From Zoroaster sp. YZ-2022 (lineage: Eukaryota; Echinodermata; Asteroidea; Forcipulatida; Zoroasteridae): a DNA stretch of 64,000 bases. The stretch's first letter is position 1; every line of letters starts with the position of its first letter. A program made the position numbers and the translations under genes. A model generated the notes under the pieces. It searched no databases, was not told the origin of the DNA, and saw nothing but the letters and a program-made list of their open reading frames with translations. Of this stretch, positions 11,836 to 24,565 are shown one piece after another. The DNA lies in assembly GCA_029582265.1 (NCBI GenBank), contig CM055833.1, forward strand, positions 29,850,288 to 29,914,287, in the 5' to 3' direction.

Positions 11836-12140
11836 CGCGGCTGCGTGCAGCGGCGGCTCTCACTGACGGCAGCCAACCGGTGTATACATATGTATGAGAC
11901 ACGCTGCGGCCAATCACCGCTACGGCAGCCAACCAGCGGTTACATATGTATGAGATACGCTGCGGCGGCCAATCACCGCTACGGCAGCGGCCGCAGCCAA
12001 CCAGTGTATACATATGTAAGAATACGTCGCGGCCAATCACCGCTACGGCAGCCATTCAGCGTTTACATATGTATGAGAGACGCCGCGGCCGATCACTAAA
12101 GCCAACCAGTGTGTATGAGTCACGCCGCGGCGGATCACTG
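11836..12140. repeat. GC-rich minisatellite, about five copies of a ~58-bp unit
   Basis: Each unit carries an ATACATATGTATGAG-type palindromic block, a cgctgcggcc block and aatcaccgctacggcagcc. Spacing is irregular and the last copies are shortened. Its GC content is sharply above the surroundings. It follows directly on the hAT-like fragment. Confidence 0.75.
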
Positions 12141-12433
12141 ATCACTATTAAAAGCCGTGTAAGGTTTTGATGCCGTTGAATGTAAATGTACAAAATAAGT
12201 GAAAAACTTAATAAGTTTCGCAGCCGCTAATCACCGCATTTTTATCACCAGCAGTCAGACACTGGGTCCCTTATTGTTTGTGGAAACGGTATAAGCGACT
12301 GATGTATTTTAATTGATTGAAAAATTAGTGTTAAACATGTGGGCGAGTTAAAAATCTGGCGGACTACCCAAAAATCTGCCTGGGTAGTCCGCCTGGCGAG
12401 TTAAAAAAAAAGTAAAGGGAAAGCACATTGATG

Positions 12434-12660
12434 CCCCTCCGAGGTTTAAACCACGCAACTTGCATTGGCGAGATTTTAGGGGCATGGAAACTGCTGGCCT
12501 AGCCTCGTGACGTTTTCCCAACAATGCATTGCGCGCATACCCTCTGCTGTGCAGCTTGCTAGCTTCCGGTGTGGCAAAACGGGCAATATAGCGCCACCTA
12601 CAGTTTGTACGCCAAAAATCGCTAAAATCTCGCCAATGCAAGTTTTACACCTCGGAGGGG
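12434..12660. mobile_element. MITE with about 40-bp terminal inverted repeats (CCCCTCCGAGGT)
   Basis: Left end ccccctccgaggt..gcattggcgagatttta and right end taaaatctcgccaatgca..acctcggagggg are inverted repeats at high identity. The core is GC-rich and non-coding. It abuts the third copy of the palindrome arm at 12662. Confidence 0.75.
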
Positions 12661-12779
12661 GCATCTGTAGGTGGCATAGAATCTTGGAGGTGAGTTTGAA
12701 GAGCATTTGTCATGTTTGGTACACCTTTTTGTGGTACAGAACATTGCCTGCTCGATATAGATACTTGTCCATACAGGGC

Positions 12780-14050
12780 CCGATTACCCTGAATAATTTT
12801 TTGGGTAAAAAATGCGGCAGGGCATTCAAGTACGCCAAGCACAAATTATTGGTAATCACCTGAAATGCTTTTTGGCAATTCATCGTCTCAAAGCTTAATT
12901 TGATACCTAATGACAAACAACTTTATGAAAAGATTTTCTGCCTGACACGATGTCATTTTTCGGAAACGCATGACACTGGCTCACCAGCTGGTCATCCATT
13001 TTACTATCAAAACAAGTGTTATTCGAAAGCCAAAGAAACAACGCATCTTCAAACAAGGGTATATCATTACAAAAAGAAAACCAGACCGGCTTGCAACCCC
13101 CCCCCCCTCCACAAAAAATCCACTTATATTAAATATACTAATGAGATACAATACTATATAACGTTAATAATACATAAAAGTTAGACCTAACTTATGTATT
13201 ACTAGCTGTTTACCCGTTTTACTGATCTGATGTAGTCCTGACATCTGCTATGTAGACAATTTGAGAAGGGGAGCACAGTTTAATGGGGAATAAGAGGTAG
13301 AGATAGTTGGTTTGAACACAAATTAATGATACAGATATCAGTGGTTAAAATTTGTATGTAAAAGATACTTGTTCATTGGCAACTTGATGGCAGTAAAACA
13401 TGGAGGATATAGTTTTAAAAAGCATGTTATTTTATAATTTAAAAAAAATTTAAAAAAAGGGGGGGGGTTGTGATTATATGAATTATGATGTTTCTTTGGC
13501 AAGGTTCTGTGAAAGGGTGATGATGGTAAATGTAGAAGCAGTTGTTTGTTTTGTTGGTTAAGTCCTAGAGTAGAGGATCAATCTTCAGTGCCCAGGCCCT
13601 GCCCAGGCCCCAGTGAGGTATTCCATGTGCAGCAGTATGAAATACTAACGTTATTCGAAAGTTATTGACCGTCACGTTTCCGCATGTATTGTAGGGTTAT
13701 TTTTTGAAACCGGATCTCGCCAAAATTAGGCTGTGTATATTCTTTCTATTCTCAGTAAACATGTGGCTATTCCAGAATTCACTCTGCAAGCTAAAATAAT
13801 GAAAATGGGCTAATAGTATACCTGGTCATTGGCGGATCCGGGGTGGGGGGGGGGGGCTAAGGGGGCTGTAGCCCGCCCCCCCCCAAAAATCGTTAAAAAA
13901 ATAAATTAATTTAAAAAAAGAGAAAAAGAGAGAGAGGGGGAGGGGAGCGCACTCCCATTCCCACAGTGTGCTTTGTTTTTCTCTCCCTTTGATTATTTCA
14001 TTGTAATTTTTGTAGTACTGAAAAATAATTGTTTTTGATTCTCAGCCCCC
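12780..14050. other. Intergenic stretch with homopolymer runs and one repeat remnant
   Basis: No gene is supported. C and G runs occur near 13098, 13460 and 13850. At 13826-14075 a ggcggatccgggg start and a ctggatccgccca end are inverted, a terminus type common on non-autonomous hAT-like repeats; the same half-terminus occurs at 21793. Confidence 0.45.
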
Positions 14051-14454
14051 CCCCCTAAAAATGTTCTGGATCCGCCCATGCTGGTGTGTGTTCAATGATG
14101 TCGATGCGTGAGTGTTGTGGCGTCTGTACTACGCGTGACTTACTGTAGCCAGGCACCGCTTGTAGTATGCGCGTGCTTGTATAGCGCATGTGGTACCATG
14201 CACACCGTAAGACACATGTACATATTTTTTGTGCAGGATAAGAAAGGCCGCACGGAATTTCACTTTGCCATACTGGGAAACCGCACACACGCTGAGCACC
14301 TATCTTTTTACCGCAGGATAAGAAAGGTTGCACAGCTTGCAACTCTTCCGTAACTGGGAAAACAACGCACCTGTGTACGTGCGTCACAGACGGACAAAAC
14401 ACCGTCCTCTTTTTATAATAGATTATATAAAAGCAAAAACGCATTTTACTGGTT

Positions 14455-14844
14455 TTAAAAAGTTTGTTTTACCTTTGTGACACGCCCAATGTCACCCTCT
14501 ACCCTTTCAACGAGATCAAATATATTCTGCCGGGTGAATCGATATCTTGTGAAGATTTCACTATCGGTGAGACTGTCGAGGGGGTTTGTCCGGTATCGGA
14601 ACAATCTCTCCCTTCTGAGTGCTCTGCGAGCTTCGTGATCTGCAAGCAGCATCAACGCCATCTTGTACGCATTTTCGTAAAATTAAATTAACACGTCGCA
14701 TCCTAAGACGACTCTATCGGTCGTCGTATCTTGCGACGTGTTCCGCATCGTTGTCAAGGAGCTTACGATGCATTGAACGCATCGTAAGTATGGTGAAATT
14801 GTTCTTACGACGCGTCGTAGTAGCGTTTCGTGAAATCGGGCCCC
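14455..14844 (-). pseudogene. PIF/Harbinger transposase N-terminal exon with 5' terminus
   Basis: The minus frame 14661-14455 encodes the HARBI1-like N-terminus: MALMLLADHEARRALRRERL, then a TRYRFTRQNIFDLVE helix-turn-helix-like segment. It ends at a possible splice donor (CACAAAG/GTAAAA). The sequence upstream in element orientation contains hairpins built on acgtcgc/gcgacgt and cttacgatgc/gcatcgtaag, and finishes near 14844 in GGGGCCCGATTTCACGAAAC, a Harbinger-type terminus. The nuclease domain was not found, so the copy is truncated or its other exons are lost. Confidence 0.6.
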
Positions 14845-14899
14845 TGGTGAAATGGTTTATTTTTCTCTACATGAATACTGTCGTTACTTCAAAACAAGT

Positions 14900-16240
14900 A
14901 ACATAATATATAATCATAGGATTCGTACATGATTTTGTTTTTACACCAAATTTCACTATTAAACAATCCAGTTATGGGTTATAGAGTTGTGTCTTCTATA
15001 AAGCTTTGTTGTATTGAAAAACCACAATGACATAACAAACCGACTACATGACCAAGTGTATTATACGCATGTATACATTAAATAGATCTATATTTATGTG
15101 AATATGTACACATAATAATACACTGATGTGTGTATATATTCACATGTATAGGCCTATGTATATACACACGCATACATACATGTTGGGATCCACATTTTAA
15201 ACTCAAATTCTTAATGAAAATTATTTCCAAAGTAGAGAGATGATGAAATATGAGATACGGGTTTTATGATGAGTATACGGCAGCCGTGTTCAACCATTCA
15301 ATTTAAGCATAATAACTAAACGCCCGCCGATCCACACAGTTTCCGGCGGCTTTACATGAGCACAATGCTGACTCTCTCAATAGGACTGAAAACCATATTG
15401 AGTGCCAGTCAATAACCCATTGAACAATTCAAAAAACGGGTTCACCTGCAGTTCTGTGCGAAAGAGGTGTTTTCGCCTCGGGGCGAGTTAAGCTATCGTT
15501 CAACCATAAGAAGGAGTCATGACGGGGCAAAACCTGTGAAACTAACAAATGCTTTTTCCTCCGATTTTCTGCGACGTGAATTCCCAGAACAGATGATCCA
15601 TGGTATCTCTGCACATGTGTAAAATTATGTAATACTAAGATAATTTGTAAGAAACAGAAGGGAGAATATTCAGGGCTATGATCGATTTGCATTGAAATGC
15701 ACGCATGTCTGCACTATTTAGTAAGCGTTATAATAACCAAAAGGATATTGGACGGCAGTTATATAGTGGTTATAGTTCAGTGGGGCGGTCACAACGTTTT
15801 TGTATGTTTGCTTGCAGTGTCATTCAACAACCCTTCCAACTGCGTAAACTCTCAAACTAATAAAAATTGGTCCCCACCAAAAATCTTTAAAAGGCAGTTT
15901 TCATTGTGATGGGCTTTTAACCTGGTGAAATCAGGCATAAAACTCAAGCGACGCTGTGTCATTTTCTCACCGGAGATTTTCGCCCTCCCCCTTTCCTGTT
16001 GATCCGACCGAAATGTTCAGACAATGAGAATTGTGAAGATTAAAAAGCAAATTATTTGGTCTTTTCATGTCCAGAGCCATGCATCTGTTTTGTCATAAGT
16101 TTCCTTCAGTGAGTACTGAAATCCAGACGGTGTCACAGATAGGACTAGGCAAATATTTTCTTGAAAATAGAAATTCATTTATACTATTTTGTTTGCAAAC
16201 AAACTGATAAGAGTTCAGATCTGGTATCAAGTCTAACCAG
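14900..16240. other. Intergenic stretch, no gene seen
   Basis: Contains imperfect (TA)/(CA) microsatellite-like sequence at about 15060-15190. No exon series, RNA gene or transposon ends could be supported in the rest. Confidence 0.4.
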
Positions 16241-16252
16241 TTAGGTATTGTG

Positions 16253-18893
16253 GCGGGTCCGGGGGGTCTTGGAGTCTGGTCTTACTTGACGGGGACACCA
16301 ACCCGGTTCAGTTATCCAACCCCAAAATATTTATTAGCCTTGTGCACGGGTGAGCGGCTACCCAAACACAAGGGGGGATAATTTACGAACGGTGGCTAAG
16401 CCTAGGGGCAGCTCGTTTGGTGGAAATATACCACCACCTAGAACGTGATTAATCCTCAGAGTCAGAGCAATTACTGAAAACCTAACTGACAAACAACTGA
16501 CAAATCTCAAATGGCACCACCAAATACATCAAGTCGTAATACAAGTCACACCCCAAAAGGGAGAAGTAGAAAAACATCTACATGATCTTTCTTCGCATAA
16601 ATGGTTCTTATTCTTCAGTGAAATGTACAATCACTAATTGCACATGGAAATTAATTTAAGAACGCTTTAAATGGTTCGACCGAAAAACCAGACATTATAT
16701 ATATTCAAGAAACATGGCTCAAAAAAGAAAGAAATTTTAACATACCTGGATACGATATTTATAGAAATGACAGAACTCCCAGTGACTCCAAGAAACAAGG
16801 TGGCGGTACCACCATCTTGACTAGGAAAGGTCATGCTGTTAATCATATTTACAACAAAAATACTCCTATAGAATTTCAAATTACTGAAGTTTATGAAATC
16901 AACAACAACAAATGGAACATAGTTAACGTTTATAATCCCTGTCTTACTTTAGAAGAGTCTCACCTTAACGCTATCATGGAAAAATGGATAAAGATTTCAT
17001 TATATGTGGCGACTTAAATGGTCATAACCCACTCTGGGGTAGCAAAAACATAGACAAAAATGGCAATGCTATTGAAGAATTTATGATTAAACACAACTTG
17101 GTATGTGTTAATAACGGAGATGGCACTAGAGTAAATCCAGTTAATGGCACCCTCTCTTGTATTGACATCACTATCACCTCACCACGCGTAGCAGCTCAAT
17201 GTACGTGGAGGGTTCTTGATGCACTTGGGGCAGCGATCACTATCCCATTTTGTTTAAGTATGATCGATCCTGTTACACCACCCTATTAATCAAACTCCAC
17301 GTTGGTCTATAAAGAAAGCTGATTGGAATAAATTTGAAAATATCTGTGACAACATGATCACATAACCTAATAAATCCGATAACATTGAAGAAATATATAA
17401 TACTTTCACAAACCAATTAATCTCTGCCATAAATGATGCTATCCCTAAAACTAACCCCAAAAGAGCCTACAAAAACACTACATCCTGGTGGAACGAACAA
17501 TGCAAAAAAAGCCATACTTAATAAGAAAAAGGCACTTAAAACCCTAAAAAATCATCTGTTCCTGCTGACTTGATTGCATATAAAAAAAAGCCAATGCCAT
17601 TGTACGAAAAACTATTAAGACTGCAAAAAAGGACTGGGAAAAATTTTGCAATGAAATTAACTGCCATACCCCTTCAAAAATAATCTGGAATAAAATCAAA
17701 CACATCATCGAAATACAGTCAAACTGTAATATTCCCATCCAATGACTTTATTACTGATAAACAAAAAGCAGATTATCTTGCAGACAGTTTTGCAAATATT
17801 TCCAGCGATACAAATCACAATCCTGAATTTCTTAAAATTAAAAAGGAAACGGAAGAAAAAATGTCTTTTAATAACAATAATGCCAATGTCATTAGTGAAC
17901 CTTTCACAATAGATGAACTAAATATGGCCATAGATAAGAGTAAGTGCACTACACCTGGTAAAGGTGAAATTAGTAATGATATTATCAAACACTTTTCCAC
18001 TAAAACTCGTGATTTTTTGTTCACTATCTTTAATTTGATTTGGTTTTCTGCCCAATGTCCAAGTAGTTGGAAAGAAGCCATCATTATGACAATACCAAAA
18101 CCAGGAAAAAACCCTCAGATCCACTTTTATACAGACCCATTGCCCTCACTTTATGTAAACTTATGGAACGGATTGTCAATACCAGATTAATATGGTATCT
18201 CGAAAATCACAACCTTTTATGTTGTCATCAGAGTGGTTTTTGTAAGGGCCGTAATACCAAAGACCACATTATTCAACTAGAATCATCCATCAACAAAGCC
18301 TTCGTTAACAAGGAAAGCACACTTGCTGTTTTCTTAGATATGGAAAAAGCTTATGACATGCTCTGGCGAAAAGGTATCAATTACAAGCTCTTGGTATATA
18401 TGGCCGAATTACCTTATGGATCGACAACTTTCTTCAAAATAGAAAAATTCAAGTCAAAGTTAATGGAACTCTCTCTGACCCACGAGATCTTCAAAACAGT
18501 GTTCCACAAGGCAGTATCATTAGCCCTGTCCTTTTCAATATTGCTATTAATGACTTAACTAATAATATTGCCGATACGAAAATCTCCCAATACGCAGATG
18601 ATATTGCCATCTGGAAATCACACAGAAATCTTAAATTTTTAGAAAAGAAAATTCAACAAAACCTGAATACTATTAAATGTTGGTGCGATAAGTGGGGTTT
18701 TAAAATATCTACCTCCAAAATGGATGCTGTGCTTTTTTCCAACAAAATTAATACAAACATCAAACTTGATATTAATAATATTAATATTAATTTGAATAAA
18801 ACAGTTCCTTGGAGTCACTTTTGACCACAAACTATCATGGAGACAACATATAGATTCTATCATTACCAAAATGTAAAACTAAACTTAAAGATT
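16253..18893 (+). mobile_element. I-group-like LINE, 5' part: 5'UTR, APE endonuclease, reverse transcriptase
   Basis: A GC-rich 5' leader (16253-16510) precedes an apurinic-type endonuclease: PDIIYIQETWL near 16690, GYDIYRND, then DFIICGDLNGHNPLWGS at about 16990 and a conserved IDITITSP. The reverse transcriptase runs from about 17880 to 18870: KPGKN.., RPIALT, FLDMEKAYD, a frame-broken PQGSIISPVLF, and YADD at 18591-18602, then FLGVTFDHKLSW. Several stops and frameshifts make it dead. The coding homology stops at about 18893 and resumes near 22413. The presence of RNase H downstream places it near the I/Nimb group rather than CR1. Confidence 0.85.
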
Positions 18894-19226
18894 GACTACA
18901 ACGGAATAATGATAAGTGCTGTGTTGCTGTTTTCGTTCGAGAAATGTGTAATGATTACTAACATATTATTATTATTCAATAAAACTTGTTCCTTCATGCA
19001 AAAAAAAATCAATTTGATCGGCGTTGTACGACCCAGAAAAGCCCAGTTTCACCAAAAGCCCTCAACTCATGAATAATTCATACTTCGTGTGTGACGTAGC
19101 ATCCATGACGCTTTGTTACCCCCACGCACAACAGTCGATCGTGTGTACTACTGTATGTATTTACCATACATGCAATGCGGAACAACAGCGGACAAGCGAC
19201 ATCTTCTAGACCGAAAAACAGCGAAA

Positions 19227-20852
19227 ATGTCCGATAGCAGCGAATATTGGGAAGATCACAGTATAGATGAGGAAGAGGAGTTTCATATAGGCACTTCTGA
19301 GGATAGTGATGTCAGCTCTAGCGATGAGGGGAGCTCCCCAGACGAGAGAGAAGGCGAAGACGATGACGAAGAAGTCGAAGTACATGTACGTGGCGCTGAA
19401 CCATACCGGTTCGGGCCACTTGCGGCGCCTGCAGTTGACCAGCCCGGTGACTGTGATCGTCAGGCCGAAGACGACGAACCAAATCCTGATGATAGACGGC
19501 TAAACACAGACTGGTAAGCCCACAAAATGATTCATGAATGAAATACTGAATGATGTTTCGTTTGATCAATTCATTTCTGCTGTACAAAAATAGTTGTAGG
19601 CTATACTTGACAAAAAATGAACGAACATGATGGAGACCCAAGGTACATAATGTAGTAGTACATGTACATGTGTACACTGTACATGTGTACAATACATGTA
19701 CAGTGGAAATTTGGGGTAATTACTATGTCTTGCGTTTTATGATTTGTTGGCAATATTATTAGCCAGTATTTATGAAGACATGATGGGAAAGTAATCGCTG
19801 CTCAAAATTCAAAATAAAATCATGATCTTTACCATCATGCTTTTAAGCATAATTGACATTTAGTCTTTCCTTCAAATCAAAGGTTGTAGCCCCTGCACAA
19901 TAAAAATGTTTGATCTGCCCATGGAAAAATGTATTCCTTCGTGATGTACCTGTCCTTGATCAGTTCATGGGGATGTATTTCAAGATCAATTTTAAGTAGT
20001 GCAACCCCAATGACAAAGTTACTAAAATTATATTTTCCAAACTTGTTTTTTTTGTAATAGGTGTTCGTGTGGACATTGTGTTCTTCAGCCTTTGCTCGCA
20101 AACTGTATATGTTGCAAAGAAGTTGAGAAGACAGAGAACATGATGCGGCAGCTGGACATCAACGTGGATGATCCCAACCAGTGCCTTACCATCCATGATT
20201 GGTTTGATGCGATCTGCCTCCACACAGGAGTGCTTGCAACAGCGTATCTTCAGTACAGAGCATACTATGGCAGAGATGCAGTTGAAGGAACGCTTGACCA
20301 GTAAGTGATTTGAGCGTTGACTGAATGTACAAAGCCAATGTACCATCAATTTCAATTAATATTTTAGAGCAATGTCAGTTTTGAATGATCTGCATATCAA
20401 GCAGATTACTTTTGATTGACCAGAATGAGCACCGGTGTTTACTTCAGAGTAACCGCACACAACTGAATATGACCTTGGTTGACCCAGGTGCATCTATATC
20501 TTATTGTACATGCATTACATGTATGTAATTGTTTACTTTTGATCATGATTGCCTTTTGGTACATGGTTATAGTTTTATAGCATTTCAGTTTCACATGGTA
20601 TTAACGTAAACAATATCGATACTCCACCATGCAAATCACAAATCTTATGTTTATAATTTTGTCTGATTTTTTGTTTTGTTTTACAGAAAATATCGCCATG
20701 TTGCATATCGGCAAGTGGTGAGGTGGTGTTGGGGTTATCTTGGCCGTTTCAACCGGGTGCCACTGCCATCATGTGTAATGGACGCAATCCGCAGGACATT
20801 CCCAATCCCTGATGGACAGTACAAAGGATTTTCGTATCCACCACTGGATTAG
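19227..20852 (+). CDS. Stand-alone P2X7 C-terminal (ballast) domain protein, 3 exons, 230 aa
   Basis: Exons 19227-19513, 20061-20300 and 20687-20852; all junctions are GT-AG, phases fit, and the frame is open to the TAG. Residues 1-95 are an acidic, serine-rich low-complexity tail (SDSSEYWEDHSIDEEEE). Residues 96-230 match the cytoplasmic ballast domain of vertebrate P2X7: a WCSCGHC..CICCKE cysteine cluster (zinc-binding in P2X7), a KYRHVAYRQVVRWCWG block, LPSC, then IRRTFP..GQYKGFSYPP at the C-terminus. No transmembrane or ATP-binding P2X channel part is encoded, so this is not a channel subunit. Free-standing copies of this domain are known in invertebrates; their function is unknown. Start chosen at 19227 (A at -3); an in-frame ATG at 19113 would add 38 residues. 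Confidence 0.85.
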
Positions 20853-21029
20853 GCCGATTTGCTTTTGTTTATTTTTTAAATTGGTAACATTCTTCCCTAG
20901 TTATAATGATCTGGAGGGAGTTAATTATTGTGTGCGTTCATAAACCATGATCAATGGCAGAATCAATTACGTGTGTATTTCATTTTGTGTCTTTTCGGGG
21001 AGAAGTTGATTAATTTAGCACTAATGTGA

Positions 21030-21035
21030 AATAAA
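21030..21035 (+). terminator. Polyadenylation signal AATAAA for the P2X7-domain gene
   Basis: AATAAA lies 178 nt past the stop codon, followed by a T/G-rich stretch (cttgttttatgttg). Position and context fit a 3'-end signal for the gene at 19227-20852. Confidence 0.5.
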
Positions 21036-22412
21036 CTTGTTTTATGTTGCCAACAATACACTATGGTAAAAACATTACAAATTCGGTATGGCAGAAAGAT
21101 GCCAAGAACTGAAAATTTTACAAGACCTTAGTACTTTCGAATAAATGACAAGACAAAATATGTATGTATTTGCAACCAACAATTGAGTTTATTTTTGAGG
21201 TTAAAATATCAAAATTTTAAAAGTTGCCTCTTGATGACGAAAACAACTTAATCAAAATCCTGTACATACTTGTTTGGAACTTGGCCATTGTTCTGTTAAA
21301 CCGAACTGGAAATCCTTTGAAAATTGTTTCACACTTGCTGCTCTTTTCCAGGAAAAAAACTTACAATCAGCATAACTCTACTGCTGAGCAGGTTCAGATT
21401 TTCTTGGATTAAAGCTAATTCAATTAGGTTTTATGGCTTTGCATCACAAAAGGGAGAAGTGTGACAAAGACTAATATTGTAAATCTCATGTTGGTAAATC
21501 TCATGTACTTCTGCCTATAAAACTTAAAACTTGTTCTGAGTGTACAGTGGCAATAAATTGTAAAATACAAGAATAGAATAACAATAAATGTGTACAGGCC
21601 ATGTCATTCCGTCTTCAATCAAATATTAATAAAAATATAAAAGACATGTATATAGCACCAAATCCATTTGAATAAAATGTTCCCAGGCCCTTTAAATATA
21701 ATAAAATAACCTAAAGTAACAATAGCAAAGATTATAAAAGATTAAATACATGGGAGCCAGATAAAGTGATAAAAACAGGCAAATATCAGCAGGGGCGGAT
21801 CCAGGAATTTTGGCATGAAGGTGAAATCCTTTCGTGTATTATTCACGAACTTCACCCATTCCTTTGATATCGCAGGATCCCGCGGAAATTGAAAAATGAG
21901 TCTCTGGATTCTTAATACTATTTCTAGTGCATCCACCAACAACACATGAAGTCGGCATTATATAACTGTTGCACAACAACGTCGATAAAAGCTTCATAAA
22001 ACTTCATGCCTCTGCTGACGCGCATGAAAACGCATGTATAATATACACGGAAGTAACATGGCGTCTTCTGTTTACTCTCGGGTACATGGGTTATACGTCA
22101 TCCCTTTTCGCTGGTTTACAAGTCCGCTGGTACTATATCGTGGATTTCATAGTGGGTTTTCAATGGGTCTTTGTCGGGAACCAGTGCAGGGCGGGAAATT
22201 TCAAAAATCGAAGAAGGGGTATAATTTTTCGGTCAAATTGCAACAAAATTATAAAGAGAAAACATGATACAACAATAAATTGTTACCTGAACACAACATA
22301 AACAAGGTTCGATAGTCAATTTAATGTGAGAGTTCTCGTTGTAGTCCATCTTTAACATTTTGAGATTCCACATGGTGTCACCGCAATCAGTCTTACTTAT
22401 CATCCTCACCAT

Positions 22413-22999
22413 GCAAAGCTACAAGTTTTACCTATTTTGAGGTATATTAGTGGAAATGAATGGGGAGCTGACTGTAAAACACTATTCCAACTTTACACTT
22501 CTTTGATCAAACCGATTCTAGAATATGGATGTGAAGCCTTTGATTCAGCAGCCATCTCCCTCAAAGAGAAACTTGATACTATGATAGTATTCAATACCAA
22601 GCTCTCAAAACATGTTCAGGAGCTATTCGTACTACAGCACTAGCTTATCTTCAAATCGAGTGTGGTGACCCCCCTTTCCGATTGCGTCGCCAATTATTGT
22701 GCAATTTATATGGAATTAAAATCAATACTCACCACTTACATCCTAATAAAAGCTTGCAAGAAGATAACTGGCAAAAACAATATCATGCAACAAAATGGAC
22801 TAATACACAGTACCGGACCCCTTATGAAGGAAGATATGAACAAATTCCAATTAAAATCTTTCCTTTGCACAACCCCTTTCCATTCTGGCATTACAACTCA
22901 CCTGTCATTTCAAAAGAGATCCACACCCTCACTGAACACATAACTGATAATAGCATCAAACATTCTACAGCCTCAGAAATCACAAACACAAGGTTGAGT
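22413..22999 (+). mobile_element. I-group-like LINE, middle part (RT thumb region)
   Basis: The frame from about 22437 reads RYISGNEWGADC, then LYTSLIKPILEYGCEAFD, the conserved post-RT thumb of this LINE class. Further frames to 22999 give linker sequence ending in RLSGGLIHFVF. It continues the element at 16253-18893 and is cut again at 23029 by a 1.5-kb hAT-like insertion. Frameshifts are present. Confidence 0.75.
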
Positions 23000-24565
23000 G
23001 GTGGACTAATTCACTTCGTATTTACACTAGGCATGGGCGATGACACAATAATTATCGAATATCGCGATATTTTCTTTTTTACTCGATTTATGATATCGAG
23101 AACTTTTTCAATCATCGAGATATCGGCAGATCACGATGAAAAAATATATCGCGATGAAAAAAAAAATTTTCGTGAAGAAAAAATATACATCGCGATTAAA
23201 CAAAATCCTCGATTGTCAGTTGGGTCAGAAATTCCATGGAAAAAAACTTATGGAAGTCTTTTCAGCTTTCGTGAGAAATAAAATCGAACTACTTCTGTAG
23301 TAAACCAACTGTCATATCACAAAGGAGCCGCCTGACAGGGTGTTGTTTAATAATCCACCGCCACTCAAAGAAATCTATTCAGACTGATTAAGTGCTGGGG
23401 GATTGTATGGGGTGTTTGATCCAACAATGTGTGTAGACGATGTTTACGTCTCACTATCTATCCATGGTGGTCTGTGACTCTGGCTGGCGCACCGCAGGCG
23501 AGTACATTATATCATATAATATTATATTTAAATATATGCAGAATATGGGTGTTACCTTAAAAATCTACATTAGTCATGAATTAAATCAAGCGTGGATCGG
23601 CAGCGGCTCGATCAAAGTTGAGGGATAAGGACTCTATTCTATTATACCATACTGGGATGGGACTCTTGTCTAGTGTGACAAATCACATACACGTACTCTT
23701 GATAAACCATGTGACGTTTATTTAAAATAGTGTGACGACAATCCACATTTTCTGAAGGGAAAATGACGTTCACAATCACATGGTTTTATTCTCCACGGTA
23801 CTATATGCAGGAATAAACCTAGTCACGTGTTTATACTATGACCCAGGCACGTGGAACGCGAATCACGTGAACTCGGGCTGATGATTTGATTGGGACGCAT
23901 GACGCAGTAACCGTCCCACATAATTAATTATGCAAACGATTTGCCAATGGCGATGGGTGCGTTTTGCCACCGTAACCAGAAACATGTTTGGGCTTTGGTC
24001 ATTGGTTAAGCGTTTTCGCAAGTTCGGTTGTGCTGCGATGACATCATGGTTCTGACCAAACATAAAACCGAACTTTGTGATCGGTTACGCTTAGTTTCAA
24101 AGATGGCGGATTGTAAAAGTGTTAAAATATGATTAAATGATTGTTGGTATACCAGTATATCTTTCAAGTTACTATCACTCACGAGTAAGGTCTATTTTGA
24201 GAAACGTTGATGATTGAACATGTCACAAACTGAAAACAATTGTCTGGTTACGTTCGCATTTTCGCGTAGCTGTGCCGAAGTTGTTTCTGGTTAGGGTAGC
24301 GAAAACCCGCCCCATTATGTTGCACTCGTGAACGGCGCAATTGCACGTGTCTCTCAGACTCAGGTAAGCAATGGCAATTTATTGTGACGCTTGTAGATGG
24401 GCACATCCCTGTCATTACCGGCTCTAAAGCACTCATGCATTCGTGAAATACAAAAATAATCGCGATATTATCGAATATCGCGATATATTTTTGACGATAT
24501 ATCGTGTATGAAAAAATCGATATCGCCCAAGCCTCAGGTGGACTAATTCACTTCGTATTTACACT
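23000..24565. mobile_element. 1.5-kb hAT-like element flanked by a 29-bp direct duplication
   Basis: The inserted DNA (23029-24536) starts aggcatgggcgat and ends atcgcccaagcct, inverted termini shared with the element at 51259-52297. Subterminal sequence is full of cgatat/atatcg motifs. The interior (23640-24420) is non-coding and shares long similarity with 29653-29789, 30338-30417 and 33473-33585. LINE sequence of 29 bp starting ggtggactaattcac is present intact on both sides (23000-23028 and 24537-24565). A hAT insertion should leave 8 bp, so the duplication is unexpected. Confidence 0.7.

Larger units (their letters stand above)
18894..22412. mobile_element. 3.5-kb segment inserted in the LINE, carrying a P2X7-type domain gene
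   Basis: LINE homology stops before this segment and resumes after it. The segment contains one intact spliced gene (19227-20852) and no transposase that I can see. A 10-bp inverted match (gactacaacg at 18894, cgttgtagtc at 22337-22346) could be terminal repeats, but the last ~70 bp (22335-22406) look like the tail of a dispersed repeat also present at 58870 and 43870, so the true right edge is unclear. No clean target duplication was found. Alternatives are an ordinary genomic segment moved by recombination, or two separate LINE copies flanking a host gene. Confidence 0.5.

Noticed and set aside
19113..19226. Upstream in-frame ATG for the P2X7-domain gene
   Set aside because: It would add 38 residues of unrelated composition; the ATG at 19227 has a better context and directly opens the acidic tail.
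18894..22346. A confirmed 10-bp terminal inverted repeat for the P2X7-domain insertion
   Set aside because: gactacaacg/cgttgtagtc is short, stops matching right after 10 bp, and its right copy falls in a dispersed repeat; too weak to claim ends.
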